A stretch of 64,000 bases of DNA from Pseudoduganella ginsengisoli (GTDB taxonomy: Bacteria; Pseudomonadota; Gammaproteobacteria; Burkholderiales; Burkholderiaceae_D), in the NCBI RefSeq assembly GCF_009720865.1, contig NZ_WNLA01000016.1:1-64000 (forward strand), given 5' to 3'. Under the pieces are notes generated by a model, which worked only from the letters and a program-made list of their open reading frames with translations, searched no databases and had not been told where the DNA came from. The translations under genes and the position numbers were made by a program. This document shows, piece after piece, positions 51,265-60,448 of this stretch. Numbering within the stretch: the stretch's first letter is position 1; every line of letters begins with the position of its first letter.

Positions 51265-51948
51265 ATGACAACCGATGCAGACAATCCCAACCTGCTGGAC
51301 CCGTTCGAAGTACGGGTGCTGGCGGTGCTGGCAGAAAAAGAAGCGCTCACCCCCGACAATTACCCGATGTCGCTCAATGCGATCACCAACGGGTGTAACC
51401 AGTTATCGAGCCGCGACCCCGTGATGTCGCTGTCTGAAGAAACCGTGGCCGATACGCTGCAGCGCCTGATGCAGCGCAAGTTCGTCAACGGCATCACGCA
51501 GGCCGGCGCCCGCGTGACCAAGTACGAGCACCGCATGCGCATCAAGTGGTCGCTGGAACAGGACAAGGTGGCGGTGCTGACGGTATTGATGCTGCGCGGC
51601 CTGCAAACAGCTGGCGAAGTGCGCACCCGCACGGGCCGCATGCATGAATTCAAGACTGTGCAGGATGTCGAGCAGGCGCTGCAATTCTTGATCGACAAAT
51701 ACCCGCCGCTGGTCAGCCGCCTGAATGTGGCGCCGGGTGCGAAAGAACCGCGCTACGGCCATTTGCTGTCCGGCGAAGACGCACTGGCGCGCGAAGAAAC
51801 CGCGGCCAGTTTTGGCGGTTCTGCCGGTGCGGGGCAGGGTACGCAGGCAGGGCGCGTGGCGGCGCTGGAAGAACAGGTGTCGCAGCTGCGGCAGGAAGTG
51901 TCGGACCTGGCGGCGCAGTTTGCCGAGTTCAAGAAACAGTTTGAGTGA
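51265..51948 (+). CDS. yceH: YceH-family (UPF0502/DUF480) protein
   Basis: A 227-residue protein of the YceH family, two winged-helix domains: LDPFEVRVLAVLAEKEALTP, then LRGLQTAGEVRTRTGRMHEF and a C-terminal coiled coil (VAALEEQVSQLRQEVSDLA). Function is not established; the fold suggests nucleic-acid binding. AAGGAACAGCGC fixes ATG 51265. A hairpin repeat follows. Confidence 0.92.
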   Translation: MTTDADNPNLLDPFEVRVLAVLAEKEALTPDNYPMSLNAITNGCNQLSSRDPVMSLSEETVADTLQRLMQRKFVNGITQAGARVTKYEHRMRIKWSLEQDKVAVLTVLMLRGLQTAGEVRTRTGRMHEFKTVQDVEQALQFLIDKYPPLVSRLNVAPGAKEPRYGHLLSGEDALAREETAASFGGSAGAGQGTQAGRVAALEEQVSQLRQEVSDLAAQFAEFKKQFE

Positions 51949-51954
51949 CATCGT

Positions 51955-51993
51955 AGGGCGGGTTCGGCTCGGCGCCCCCATGGAACCCGCCCT
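51955..51993. repeat. Inverted repeat with shared CGGCTCGGCGCCCCC core
   Basis: AGGGCGGGTTC and GAACCCGCCCT are perfect inverted repeats enclosing GGCTCGGCGCCCCCATG. The core CGGCTCGGCGCCCCC is also in the repeat at 20810-20902. It sits between converging genes and may act as a terminator. Confidence 0.6.
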
Positions 51994-52772
51994 TAATTCG
52001 GCCCTCCTTCCGGCAGGTAGCGAGCCGTCAATACCCGAAATTTTTCCGTGCGCTTGAATTGCGCCAGCGCGTAATCGTACTGGCGCATGCGCCGCAGCGA
52101 TTCCGGCTTGTGCGCAAACACGATATATGCCGGCGTCACGCTCAGTGGCGGCGACAGGATGTCCACTTCATCGAGCTTGCCCAGCTTGCGCATTTCATGC
52201 GTGACGTTCAAATCGTTTTCCACGATGGCGTCAAAGCGCTTCGCCAGCAGTTTTTTCATGTTCAATTCCGCACTCGGTACCGTATCGACCTGGGCCCAGG
52301 GCGCTGCGCGCAATGTCTCGAATTCATCATTGACGCGCTTGTCGGCATACAGCCCGATTGAATGCTGGCGCATGAAATTTTCAAGGTTGCCATCGAACCG
52401 GATACCGCTGCCGCGCCGTACCACCAACACGTTTTTCTGGTCAAGGATGGCTTCATGCGGGAACAGCATGAATTGCGCATAATCCTTGAAATGCAGCACC
52501 GTCATGGCCATGTCGCAGCGGCCCAGCTTCATCTCCGACACGACGCGCGCCCACGGCATGTAATCAATGCGGATGTTCCACCGCAGGGCTCCGGCCACGT
52601 TTTGCAGGACTTCCACGGCATAGCCGGCCGGCTGGTCGCCGGCGTCTTTCATGGTTTGGGGCGCGAGGACCAGGCTGCATACACGCAGCGGTGGTTCTGC
52701 CGCAAAGGCGGCCGTGTGCAATGCTAGCAAGGCGGTCAAAAGTGCATTCTTCATGGGAAACATCGTCGGCAC
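51993..52772 (-). CDS. Periplasmic solute-binding-like protein (SBP family 3), orphan
   Basis: A 259-residue exported protein: signal peptide to about residue 24 (LLTALLALHTAAFA), then LRVCSLVLAPQTMKDAG and family-3 features (MPWARVVSEMKLGRCDMAMTV, RFDAIVENDLNVTHEM). GTG 52772 has GGAAG seven bases upstream; an ATG six codons later (52754) has none. No transporter genes accompany it. Comparable orphans in this window are at 14453 and 30327. Confidence 0.78.
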   Translation of the reverse strand: MPTMFPMKNALLTALLALHTAAFAAEPPLRVCSLVLAPQTMKDAGDQPAGYAVEVLQNVAGALRWNIRIDYMPWARVVSEMKLGRCDMAMTVLHFKDYAQFMLFPHEAILDQKNVLVVRRGSGIRFDGNLENFMRQHSIGLYADKRVNDEFETLRAAPWAQVDTVPSAELNMKKLLAKRFDAIVENDLNVTHEMRKLGKLDEVDILSPPLSVTPAYIVFAHKPESLRRMRQYDYALAQFKRTEKFRVLTARYLPEGGPN

Positions 52773-52871
52773 TGCTTATCTTCCGTCTGATGCTACTTGC
52801 TTTCCCGGTTGATCTCGATGCTTTAAACATGACAGTTGCTATATTGTGCAAACAACATATTTGTTTTGAAG

Positions 52872-53456
52872 TCACACTTTTGCAGCCGTCCCGGAGACGG
52901 CGTCACCAATCGCATAAAAATGCCCGCCCGCGATATGGTGCAGGCTGCGCAAGGCAGGATCTGCGGTTTCAAAGTGCCAATGGCCATCGCTGAACACGCG
53001 CGTATCGGCCCAGGCAGCGGTCACTTCGCCGATGAACAAGTCGTAAGTCTGCTGGTTATGCGGTTCCGGAATCAGCTTGCAGGCCAGCCATGCCGAGCAG
53101 CCAGCCACGAACGGCAGGTCGAAGCCTTCCATGGCGAACAGTTCGACGCCGCTGCGCGCCAGCTTGGCCGGCTGTTCGCGCAGGCTGTGGCTGCCGACTT
53201 CATTCGTCATCCACGCCTGTGCGACAGTGGGCACCTGGATCACGAACATGCCGCTGTGCTCAATCAGTTCGCGGGTTTTCGTGGCCTTGTCCAGCACCAC
53301 GGTCAATTTCGGCGGCGAGAAATCCAGTGCGCAGCACCACGCGGCGGCCATCACGTTATCGGTGCCGCCTTGGCGGCCTGAAACCAGCACGGTCGGGCCG
53401 TGGTTGAGGAGGCGGTAAGCTTTGGGCAGTGGTACGGCGGCGATAGGTTGATTCAT
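52872..53456 (-). CDS. Flavin reductase family (FMN-binding split barrel) protein
   Basis: A 194-residue flavin reductase-like protein. Typical stretches: VPLPKAYRLLNHGPTVLVSG, AAWCCALDFSPPKLTVVLD (FMN phosphate contact), FVIQVPTVAQ, and HFYAIGDAVSG. Family members supply reduced flavin to monooxygenases; no monooxygenase is adjacent. CAGGAG seven bases before ATG 53456 fixes the start. Confidence 0.85.
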   Translation of the reverse strand: MNQPIAAVPLPKAYRLLNHGPTVLVSGRQGGTDNVMAAAWCCALDFSPPKLTVVLDKATKTRELIEHSGMFVIQVPTVAQAWMTNEVGSHSLREQPAKLARSGVELFAMEGFDLPFVAGCSAWLACKLIPEPHNQQTYDLFIGEVTAAWADTRVFSDGHWHFETADPALRSLHHIAGGHFYAIGDAVSGTAAKV

Positions 53457-53505
53457 GCTGGCTCCTGCGATGTCAGAGCCAGCCATTATAGTGAAGCTGC
53501 CCGTG

Positions 53506-54150
53506 TCAGGCAGTAGGGCGCCGTACTGCGCGGACTTTGCCGCTGGCGCCGCCACCGCAATAGAACAGTCCCGCGCCATCGGATTCCAGGCCGCTGACGC
53601 CTGTCCCCTGTGGCATTTCCAGACGCGCCAGCACGGCGCCGCTGGCGGGATCGATGCGCCGGATATCGCTGTCGTCGCCTTCCCACGTGCCATGCCACAA
53701 TTCGCCATCGACCCATGTGACGCCCGTAACAAATCGGTTGGATTCGATGGTGCGCTGGATGGCGCCCGTGGCCGGGTCGATTTGATGGATCTTGCGGTCG
53801 CGGTAGTTTCCTACCCACAGGCTGCCTTCGGCCCACGTCAATCCGGAATCTGTGCCTTTGCCCGGGGCGGGAATCGATGACAGGACGTTGCCGGTGGCCG
53901 GGTCGATCTTGTCGATGCGCGCTTCGGCAATTTGATAGAGATGGGAACCATCGAAAGCAGTTCCCGCATCGCATGCGACGTCCAGCTTGCGCACGGTATC
54001 GCCGCTGGCAGGATCGAATGCGACCAGCGCATCACCGGTGGCGGCCCACACGCGCTGGCCGTCGTGGGAAACGCCGTGGATGCGTTCCGCGCCGTTAAAT
54101 GGGCCATATTCACGGACGATTTCTGCTGTGCTGACTTTGGTGCTATTCAT
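53506..54150 (-). CDS. Beta-propeller (SMP-30/virginiamycin-B-lyase-like) protein
   Basis: A 214-residue protein of repeated blades: RIHGVSHDGQRVWAATGDAL, IDKIDPATGNVLSSIPAPG, LTWAEGSLWVGNYRDRKIHQ, VTWVDGELWHGTWEGDDSDI. The repeated x-IDPATG-x and LWxG motifs point to the Vgb/glutamine-cyclotransferase-like propeller group. No signal peptide is seen. No catalytic residue can be fixed by eye. AAGGAG precedes ATG 54150, and the divergently unrelated regulator gene lies 50 bp upstream on the same strand. Confidence 0.75.
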   Translation of the reverse strand: MNSTKVSTAEIVREYGPFNGAERIHGVSHDGQRVWAATGDALVAFDPASGDTVRKLDVACDAGTAFDGSHLYQIAEARIDKIDPATGNVLSSIPAPGKGTDSGLTWAEGSLWVGNYRDRKIHQIDPATGAIQRTIESNRFVTGVTWVDGELWHGTWEGDDSDIRRIDPASGAVLARLEMPQGTGVSGLESDGAGLFYCGGGASGKVRAVRRPTA

Positions 54151-54199
54151 GGTTTTCTCCTTGGTGGCGGGCGGCCATAAGTGGCGCCACAAGGCCACT

Positions 54200-55450
54200 C
54201 TATCCAATCGGCAGGGCCGCAGGGAGTAACAAAAGTGTCGTGAATCCGTTCAGCGGCGCGGCTAATGGCGGCGCCAGCCAGCGGCGTGAGCGGCCCTGGC
54301 CGATGGCGCGCACTTGTCCCGCCGATTCAAGATCGGCCAGCGTGCGCTGCACGGTGCGCTGGCTGGTATCCATGGCTTGCGACAGCGCCGACGTCGACCA
54401 CGCGGCGCCGTCGGAAAGCAGTGCCAGCAACGCCGCCTGTTCACCTGCAATGGGCGGCGCCAGCACGGCGGCTTGTTGCCCATCGCGTAGCTGCCAGGCA
54501 AAGCCGCGGGCCGTTGCTTCAATGCGCGCCAGCGGCGCGGCCAGCTTGCGCAGGCGGCCAATTTCTACGCGCAAGCGCGCCCGGTGCGTGTCGTCCTGGT
54601 GGCGGGTGCGGAACGCTGCAGTAATTAAGGATTCCCGGTCGGCATCGCCGGGCCAGGCTTCCGCCAGCGCGCGCGCCAGGACAAACAGGACAGGGCGCTT
54701 GGCTAGCGGTATAAAGTAGCCGCTGGCAGCCAGTCCCCGGCGGCAAGCGTCGATGGTCAGCGATTCAGACGCCAGTAGCGCCGCAACGCCGTCCAGTGTT
54801 TGCGCATGTTCGCCGTCGGCATCGATGCGCCGGGCGGCAGGGCGCTGCAATGCTGCCTGGGCTTCTTGCGTTTCCGCGTACAGCGCCGGAATGCCGGAGC
54901 GCTGCGCAGCCGAATACGCGCGGGCCAGTGCCATGCGGGCGTCGCCAGTGCGCAGGGCGCGCAAGGCGATTTCCGCTGCAATCAAATTGCCGACAGCAAC
55001 CAGTGCAGGTGGTATGGCCGCCGCAACTGAAGCGGTAGCGGCATTGGCTTGCATCAGCATGCTTTCCGCGTCGGCCAGGCGCCCCAGCAGCAATAGCCTG
55101 CGCGCGGCAATCAGGCGGGCCTGCAACGCATTGACCGGGTCGCCATGTATTTCCAGCGCATGGGCGGCGGCTGCCAGCGAGCGGGGCGTGGTGGTGAAAT
55201 CCCGCATGGCCAGCGCCACTTCCGCCGCAGCGACCACACAGCGCGCCCTGGCCACTACTTCCCGCGCCCCAAAACTGCGGGAGGCAAGCTTCAGCAATTC
55301 ACGGGCGCGCGCCAGTTCGCCCAACTGCGCCATGGCAATCCCGCGCAACGCCAGCGCCGGCGCATCATCACGCAGCGCGATTCTTTTCAGCGCGCCCAGC
55401 GGATCGCCGGCAGCCAGCGCGCGGGCGGAAGCAGTGATCAGGGAATCCAT
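54200..55450 (-). CDS. Transcriptional regulator: TPR-like N-terminus, two winged-helix segments
   Basis: A 416-residue protein, Ala-rich and helical. Residues 1-200 look like TPR-type repeats (ALALRGIAMAQLGELARARE, LLLLGRLADAESMLMQAN). Near 290-325 RARLRVEIGRLRKL and ATARGFAWQL resemble an OmpR/SARP-type winged helix; at about 350-400 WSTSALSQAMDTSQRTVQR with TLADLESAGQVRAI is a second HTH. It ends 50 bp before the propeller gene on the same strand and probably regulates it. Assignment is by pattern only. Confidence 0.65.
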   Translation of the reverse strand: MDSLITASARALAAGDPLGALKRIALRDDAPALALRGIAMAQLGELARARELLKLASRSFGAREVVARARCVVAAAEVALAMRDFTTTPRSLAAAAHALEIHGDPVNALQARLIAARRLLLLGRLADAESMLMQANAATASVAAAIPPALVAVGNLIAAEIALRALRTGDARMALARAYSAAQRSGIPALYAETQEAQAALQRPAARRIDADGEHAQTLDGVAALLASESLTIDACRRGLAASGYFIPLAKRPVLFVLARALAEAWPGDADRESLITAAFRTRHQDDTHRARLRVEIGRLRKLAAPLARIEATARGFAWQLRDGQQAAVLAPPIAGEQAALLALLSDGAAWSTSALSQAMDTSQRTVQRTLADLESAGQVRAIGQGRSRRWLAPPLAAPLNGFTTLLLLPAALPIG

Positions 55451-55810
55451 AACACGCCAGCCTACACGAAAAGCAATGCCGGCCGTTAGTTACGCCGATA
55501 CTTCATCTTTACGCTTTACAGCATATTTAGCGCCATCGTATTGCCACATCCGGCTCTGCTTTCTGGGAATACCGCGTGTCGTTCTGGCTGCGGCGTTCTG
55601 ATACTGATGCGCAGCTCAATCATTGCCAAAAAATCAACCAGAACTATGATATAAATTTTAATATTAATTCCGTGACAATTTGTGAGTTTTGGTGTTGATT
55701 TTTCGTGAAATAATTTTCTGGAGAGGTTTTCTCAAGCTGCATCTCACATATTCATCGCGGTGAAAGTTTACATTTGGAATCCGAACTGAATTCTGTGTGG
55801 AGGGTTTAGT
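55451..55810. other. 360-bp AT-rich intergenic stretch
   Basis: Much richer in A and T than the rest of the window (for example TATGATATAAATTTTAATATTAA at 55645-55667 region). It contains no open frame of note and presumably the promoter of the next gene. Confidence 0.5.
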
Positions 55811-56359
55811 GTGAAAATCATGAGTGGTTTGTTTCTTCTTCTGGTTTACTTTTTTTCTGTACCTGTTTGGGCAGAAGCGGATATTTCAACCGACGAAGTT
55901 TTGGAGATTATACGTCAGGATGCCAAATCGGCATTTGGTGATATGCGGGAAGACATTTATCTTCCCAATGTTAAAGTTTCCTCAGCTCTTGTGGAGTTGA
56001 TCGGGCCTTCAATAGCTGGAAAGCCTGAAAATTTCGGAAACTATATAATGGTTTATGGTTGCAGGGTACAAAGTTGTACCGAGAAAGCTGTGGCCATTGT
56101 CGATGGGGCGAAAAAAAGGATAGCCGCGGTGGGATTGATTAATTTTCGCTGTGGCAGAAAACAAGCGAGAGATAGTGCTGGGAAAGTAAAGTCAATGGGT
56201 TTTTGTGAAAAGAATGCTGTATTAAATACTTATGTTTTGGTAGGCGACGATGAAGTTGCCGGTAAGGCCGATTTGGAATTGCTGGTTAAAAAAATTCATC
56301 AATGGGCGGCAATGCACTACTATGAAGGCGAAGTATTTAGAAGAATTAAAAGAAGGTAA
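55811..56359 (+). CDS. Secreted protein of unknown function, AT-rich gene
   Basis: A 182-residue exported protein. GTG 55811 follows GGAGGG by six bases. The signal peptide ends near FFSVPVWAEA; an ATG three codons later is possible. The mature part has pairs of Cys (VYGCRVQSCTEKA, NFRCGRKQ, GFCEKN). Codon usage is AT-rich (AAA, TTT, AAT), unlike every neighbour, so horizontal acquisition is likely. No family recognised. It is monocistronic. Confidence 0.75.
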   Translation: MKIMSGLFLLLVYFFSVPVWAEADISTDEVLEIIRQDAKSAFGDMREDIYLPNVKVSSALVELIGPSIAGKPENFGNYIMVYGCRVQSCTEKAVAIVDGAKKRIAAVGLINFRCGRKQARDSAGKVKSMGFCEKNAVLNTYVLVGDDEVAGKADLELLVKKIHQWAAMHYYEGEVFRRIKRR

Positions 56360-56490
56360 TGCATGTGAATTTCGCAAAACTTTTTTTGCACTGTTGTGCC
56401 TCTCTTTCCAGCATACAGCGGCCGTGTTGGTTCTTCACCAGTGAAAAATACTGCCCATGTAGAGTGTCGAGGTGTTCGTTGCGATAGGCG

Positions 56491-56530
56491 CAAAAAAAGC
56501 CGGACCAGCCCTGCGGCCAGTCCGGCTTTG
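56491..56530 (-). terminator. Terminator of the purine operon
   Basis: AAGCCGGAC and GTCCGGCTT form the stem; on the minus strand T7 follows, 23 bp after the end of xdhB. Confidence 0.85.
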
Positions 56531-56552
56531 CGCGTTGAACGCTTAGCTTACA

Positions 56553-58904
56553 TTACGCGGAAACTTTTGCTTTCACGGCTTCCACCGCATCCAGGATCGC
56601 TTCACTGGTCGCCGGTGCGCGCAGCGGTGGGTTGACTTTGTGATCGCCCACGGACGACACTGCGTTACGGATCGCCAGGAATACGGAGAACGGCAGCAGC
56701 AGCGGCGGTTCGCCGACTGCTTTCGAACGGTGGATACTGTCGAATGGATTGCGGTTCTTGAACAGGCGGATATTGAAGTTATCCGGGCAGTCCGACACGG
56801 CAGGGATTTTGTACGTGGACGGGGCGTGCGTCATCAGCTTGCCCGATTTGTTCCACCACAGTTCTTCCGTCGTCAGCCAGCCCATACCCTGGATGAACGC
56901 GCCTTCCACCTGGCCCACGTCGATGGCTGGGTTCAGCGAGTTGCCCGCGTCGTACAGCGCATTCACGTCCAGCAGTTTCCATTCGCCGGTCAGCGTGTCC
57001 ACGATGACTTCCGATACGGACGCGCCGTAAGCGTAGTAGCCGAACGGGTTGCCCGTCATCGATGCGCGGTCCCACGACAGGCCCGGCGTTGCATAGAAGC
57101 CGTCCGACCACAGTTGCACGCGCGCCAGGTAGGCCGCTGCCACCAGGTCGGCAAACGTCGTCGTCACTTCACCGGCATACACGATGCCTGCCGCGAACAC
57201 GATGTCTTCGGGCGGCACGTTATACGTCTTGGCCGCGAACTCGCGCAGGCGCTTGTTCAAGGTGGCTGCAGCATCCTGCGCAGCCTTGCCGTTCAAGTCC
57301 GCGCCGGTCGATGCCGCCGTGGCCGACGTATTGGCGACTTTCGACGTATCGGTAGCCGAAGCACGCACCTTGGCCAGCGGAATACCCAGTTCATGCGCCA
57401 CCACCTGGCACACCTTGGTGTTGATGCCCTGGCCCATTTCCGTGCCGCCGTGGTTCACCAGCACGGAACCGTCCGTGTAGATGTGCACCAGCGCGCCGGC
57501 CTGGTTGAAGTGGGTCACGTTGAACGCGATACCGAATTTCACCGGCGTGATGGCCAGGCCCTTTTTCAGCACAGGGCTGGTGGCGTTGAATGCGTCCACG
57601 GCCTTGCGGCGTTCGCGGTAGTTCGAATCCGCTTCCAGCTGCGCCACCAGTTCGTGAATGACGTTGTCTTTGACCTTCTGGCCATATTGCGTAACGTTGC
57701 GGCCTTCTTCGTCGTTGCGGCCGTAGAAGTTCACCTTGCGTACGTCCAGCTGGTCCATGCCCAGATTGCGGGCGATTTCATCGACGATGTATTCGATGCA
57801 GATCGCACCCTGCGGGCCGCCGAAGCCGCGGAATGCGGTGTTCGACTGGGTGTTGGTCTTGCCGGCCATGGCGCGGATGTCCACGTCCGACAGGTAGTAG
57901 GTATTGTCGAAGTGGCAGACCGCGCGGGTGGCTACGGGCGCCGACAGGTCGGCCGAGAAACCGGCGCGCGATACCATTTCCACTTTCGCGGCGGTGATCA
58001 GGCCATTGTCGTCGTAACCGATTTCATACTCGTAGTAGAAGCAGTGGCGCTTACCCGTGACCATCATGTCGTCGTCTCGGTCGGCGCGCAGTTTCACCGG
58101 CTTGCGCAGCTTGGCGGCGGCAACCGCCGCGCAGGCAGCCCACAGCGCCGATTGCGACTCTTTGCCGCCAAAACCGCCACCCATGCGGCGGCATTCCACT
58201 TGCACGGCGTGCGACGGGTAGTGCAGCGCGTGGGCCACCACGTGCTGCATTTCAGTCGGGTGCTGGGTCGAGCAATACACGTGCATGCCATTGCCTTCTT
58301 TTGGCAGCGCGTACGAAATCTGGCCTTCCAGGTAAAACTGTTCCTGGCCGCCCACGTGCAAGGTGCCTTTCAGGAAGTTCTTCGACTTCTTGAATGCTTC
58401 GGCCGCATTGCCGCGCTCCAGGCGCATCGGCGGCACCACGAACGATTGCGCGTCGCGCGCCGCTTCCGGCGTCAGGATGGCCGGCAATTCTTCCCACTGG
58501 ATTTCCGCCTTGCGGGCAGCGTGGCGGGCCTGGTCGTGCGTTTTGGCGATGACGACGAACATCGGCTGGCCCACGTATTCAACCTTTTCCTCGGCCAAAA
58601 TCGGGTCGTCATGGATGATCGGGCCGCAATCGTTGGTACCGGGGATATCCTTGTACGTCAGCACGTCAACCACACCTGGCATGGCGCGCACCGGGTCCAG
58701 GTTCATCGAAATAATGCGCGCGTGCGCTTTCGGCGACGTGCCCAGCGCGGCGTGCAAGGTGCCTTGCGCTTCAGGGATGTCGTCGGTGTAAGTGGCTTCG
58801 CCCAGCACGTGCAGGATGGCCGATTCGTGCGGGTGGTTTTGTCCAACTTCAGCCCAGCCCTTCGCTGCGCCGATGGTCATGAAGGCTTCGGATTTGCTGT
58901 TCAT
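56553..58904 (-). CDS. xdhB: Xanthine dehydrogenase, molybdopterin-binding subunit
   Basis: A 783-residue molybdenum-cofactor subunit that oxidises hypoxanthine to xanthine and xanthine to urate. Visible are the N-terminal ATYTDDIPEAQGTLHAALG, the CO_deh_flav-type FGGKESQ loop, the moco-binding AFRGFGGPQGAICIEY and GGTEMGQGINTKVCQV segments, and the catalytic Glu in VGEPPLLLPFSVF. It starts 11 bp after xdhA ends, behind AAGGAG. No xdhC (cofactor insertion chaperone) follows, which is unusual. Confidence 0.95.
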   Translation of the reverse strand: MNSKSEAFMTIGAAKGWAEVGQNHPHESAILHVLGEATYTDDIPEAQGTLHAALGTSPKAHARIISMNLDPVRAMPGVVDVLTYKDIPGTNDCGPIIHDDPILAEEKVEYVGQPMFVVIAKTHDQARHAARKAEIQWEELPAILTPEAARDAQSFVVPPMRLERGNAAEAFKKSKNFLKGTLHVGGQEQFYLEGQISYALPKEGNGMHVYCSTQHPTEMQHVVAHALHYPSHAVQVECRRMGGGFGGKESQSALWAACAAVAAAKLRKPVKLRADRDDDMMVTGKRHCFYYEYEIGYDDNGLITAAKVEMVSRAGFSADLSAPVATRAVCHFDNTYYLSDVDIRAMAGKTNTQSNTAFRGFGGPQGAICIEYIVDEIARNLGMDQLDVRKVNFYGRNDEEGRNVTQYGQKVKDNVIHELVAQLEADSNYRERRKAVDAFNATSPVLKKGLAITPVKFGIAFNVTHFNQAGALVHIYTDGSVLVNHGGTEMGQGINTKVCQVVAHELGIPLAKVRASATDTSKVANTSATAASTGADLNGKAAQDAAATLNKRLREFAAKTYNVPPEDIVFAAGIVYAGEVTTTFADLVAAAYLARVQLWSDGFYATPGLSWDRASMTGNPFGYYAYGASVSEVIVDTLTGEWKLLDVNALYDAGNSLNPAIDVGQVEGAFIQGMGWLTTEELWWNKSGKLMTHAPSTYKIPAVSDCPDNFNIRLFKNRNPFDSIHRSKAVGEPPLLLPFSVFLAIRNAVSSVGDHKVNPPLRAPATSEAILDAVEAVKAKVSA

Positions 58905-58914
58905 GAATGGCTCC

Positions 58915-60399
58915 TTAAGCGAATGCGAAAGCGTTGACGGAAGATGCTGGCAGGGCGCCGTCAGGACGGGTCTCCAGCCAGAAGCGCTGCACCAGGTTTT
59001 GCGCGGTTTTCATGCGGTATTCGCTTGTTGCGCGCATGTCGGTCAGCGGCGTGTAGTCGGTTGCCAGTGCTGCGTGGGCTGCCTTCATCGTGGCTTCATT
59101 CCATGGCTTGCCTTCGATGGCGGCTTCCGCGTTCGGCGCGCGCTTGGACGTGGCGGCCATGCCACCATAAGCGATGCGCACGTTGCGCGCAATGCCGTTG
59201 TCCAGTTCCAGCGAAAACGCTGCGGCCACGGCGGAAATATCCTGGTCGTAGCGCTTCGACAGTTTCCACGTGCGGAATTGCTGGTTTGCCTTTGGCAGCG
59301 GGATACGCACAGCTTCCACGAATTCGCCCGGCTGCCAATCCTTCTTCATGTAATCCAGGTAGAAGTCTTGCAGCAGCATCGAGCGGCGGCCTTGCGAGCC
59401 ATTCAGCACGATTTCCGCGCCCAGCACAATCATCCATGGGGCCGAGTCGCCGATCGGCGAGCCGTTGGCAACGGAGCCGCCCAAGGTGCCGGTCGAGCGG
59501 ATCGGCTGCGACGCGAAGCGCTGCCACAGTTCGTGCAGCGATGCATCCTTGTAGTGTTCCAGTACAGCTTTGTACGCGTCATCCAGCGACACGCCGGCGC
59601 CGATTTCCAGCATGCCATCGACGATGCCCAGGTTGTGCAATTCCTTGACCATGCGCACGTAGATCACGTTGCCCAGGTTGCGCATTTGCTTGGTGACCCA
59701 CAGGCCCACGTCGGTGGAGCCGGCCAAAATGGTGGCGGTCGGCTGTTCAGCGCGCAGTTGCGCCAGTTCCGCCAGGGTGCGCGGCGCATAGAACGTTTGG
59801 CCGCTATGGGTGTAGCTGAACATTTTGTCTCGTTGAATTTCTTGCAGGGCGGCTGCCAGCGCTGCCTTGTCGAAGTCCACTTTCGGCAATTCCAGCATGC
59901 GCTGGGCCGAATCGAGGATAGGACGGTAGCCGGTGCAGCGGCACAGGTTGCCGGACAGGGTTTCATTGATGGTCTTGCGGCACACCGGCTCGGTTTGGCC
60001 TTCCTGTTTCAGGTACAGGCTCCACAGCGACATGGCAAAGCCTGGCGTGCAGAAACCGCACTGCGAACCGTGACATTCCACCAGCGCTTCCTGCACCGGG
60101 TGCAGGCTGCCGTCTTTTTGCTTCAGGTCTTCCACCGTGAAGACGGCTTTGCCGTCCAAGGTTGGAACGAACTGGATGCACGAGTTCACGTTGCGCATTT
60201 CCAGTTCGCCGTTGACCAGGGAACCGATCACCACGGTGCAGGCGCCGCAGTCACCCTCGGCACAGCCTTCCTTGGTGCCGGTGCAGTGGTGGTCTTCGCG
60301 CAGGTGCTGCAACAGCGTGCGGGTTGGGGCGACGTCCGTCACTTCATGGACTTTGCCCTGATAGAAGAACCGAATCGGTTGAGACTGCTCTTGGGACAT
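58915..60399 (-). CDS. xdhA: Xanthine dehydrogenase, small Fe-S/FAD subunit
   Basis: A 494-residue subunit: plant-type 2Fe-2S domain with Cys in GTKEGCAEGDCGACTVV, second 2Fe-2S domain with QCGFCTPGF and NLCRCTGYRPI, and an FAD domain (ATILAGSTDVGLWVTKQ, GTLGGSVANGSPIGDSAPW). It passes electrons from the molybdenum site to NAD. Together with xdhB it forms the bacterial two-gene enzyme. Confidence 0.96.
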   Translation of the reverse strand: MSQEQSQPIRFFYQGKVHEVTDVAPTRTLLQHLREDHHCTGTKEGCAEGDCGACTVVIGSLVNGELEMRNVNSCIQFVPTLDGKAVFTVEDLKQKDGSLHPVQEALVECHGSQCGFCTPGFAMSLWSLYLKQEGQTEPVCRKTINETLSGNLCRCTGYRPILDSAQRMLELPKVDFDKAALAAALQEIQRDKMFSYTHSGQTFYAPRTLAELAQLRAEQPTATILAGSTDVGLWVTKQMRNLGNVIYVRMVKELHNLGIVDGMLEIGAGVSLDDAYKAVLEHYKDASLHELWQRFASQPIRSTGTLGGSVANGSPIGDSAPWMIVLGAEIVLNGSQGRRSMLLQDFYLDYMKKDWQPGEFVEAVRIPLPKANQQFRTWKLSKRYDQDISAVAAAFSLELDNGIARNVRIAYGGMAATSKRAPNAEAAIEGKPWNEATMKAAHAALATDYTPLTDMRATSEYRMKTAQNLVQRFWLETRPDGALPASSVNAFAFA

Positions 60400-60448
60400 T
60401 TTCTAGACTCCTCTATTAATTTTTATATCGGACAATCGCTAATGATGA

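Noticed and set aside
56640..58937. A 765-codon frame antisense to xdhB, and a 560-codon frame antisense to xdhA at 58792-60474
   Set aside because: Both mirror recognised genes with intact motifs and show the same His/Arg-rich shadow composition.
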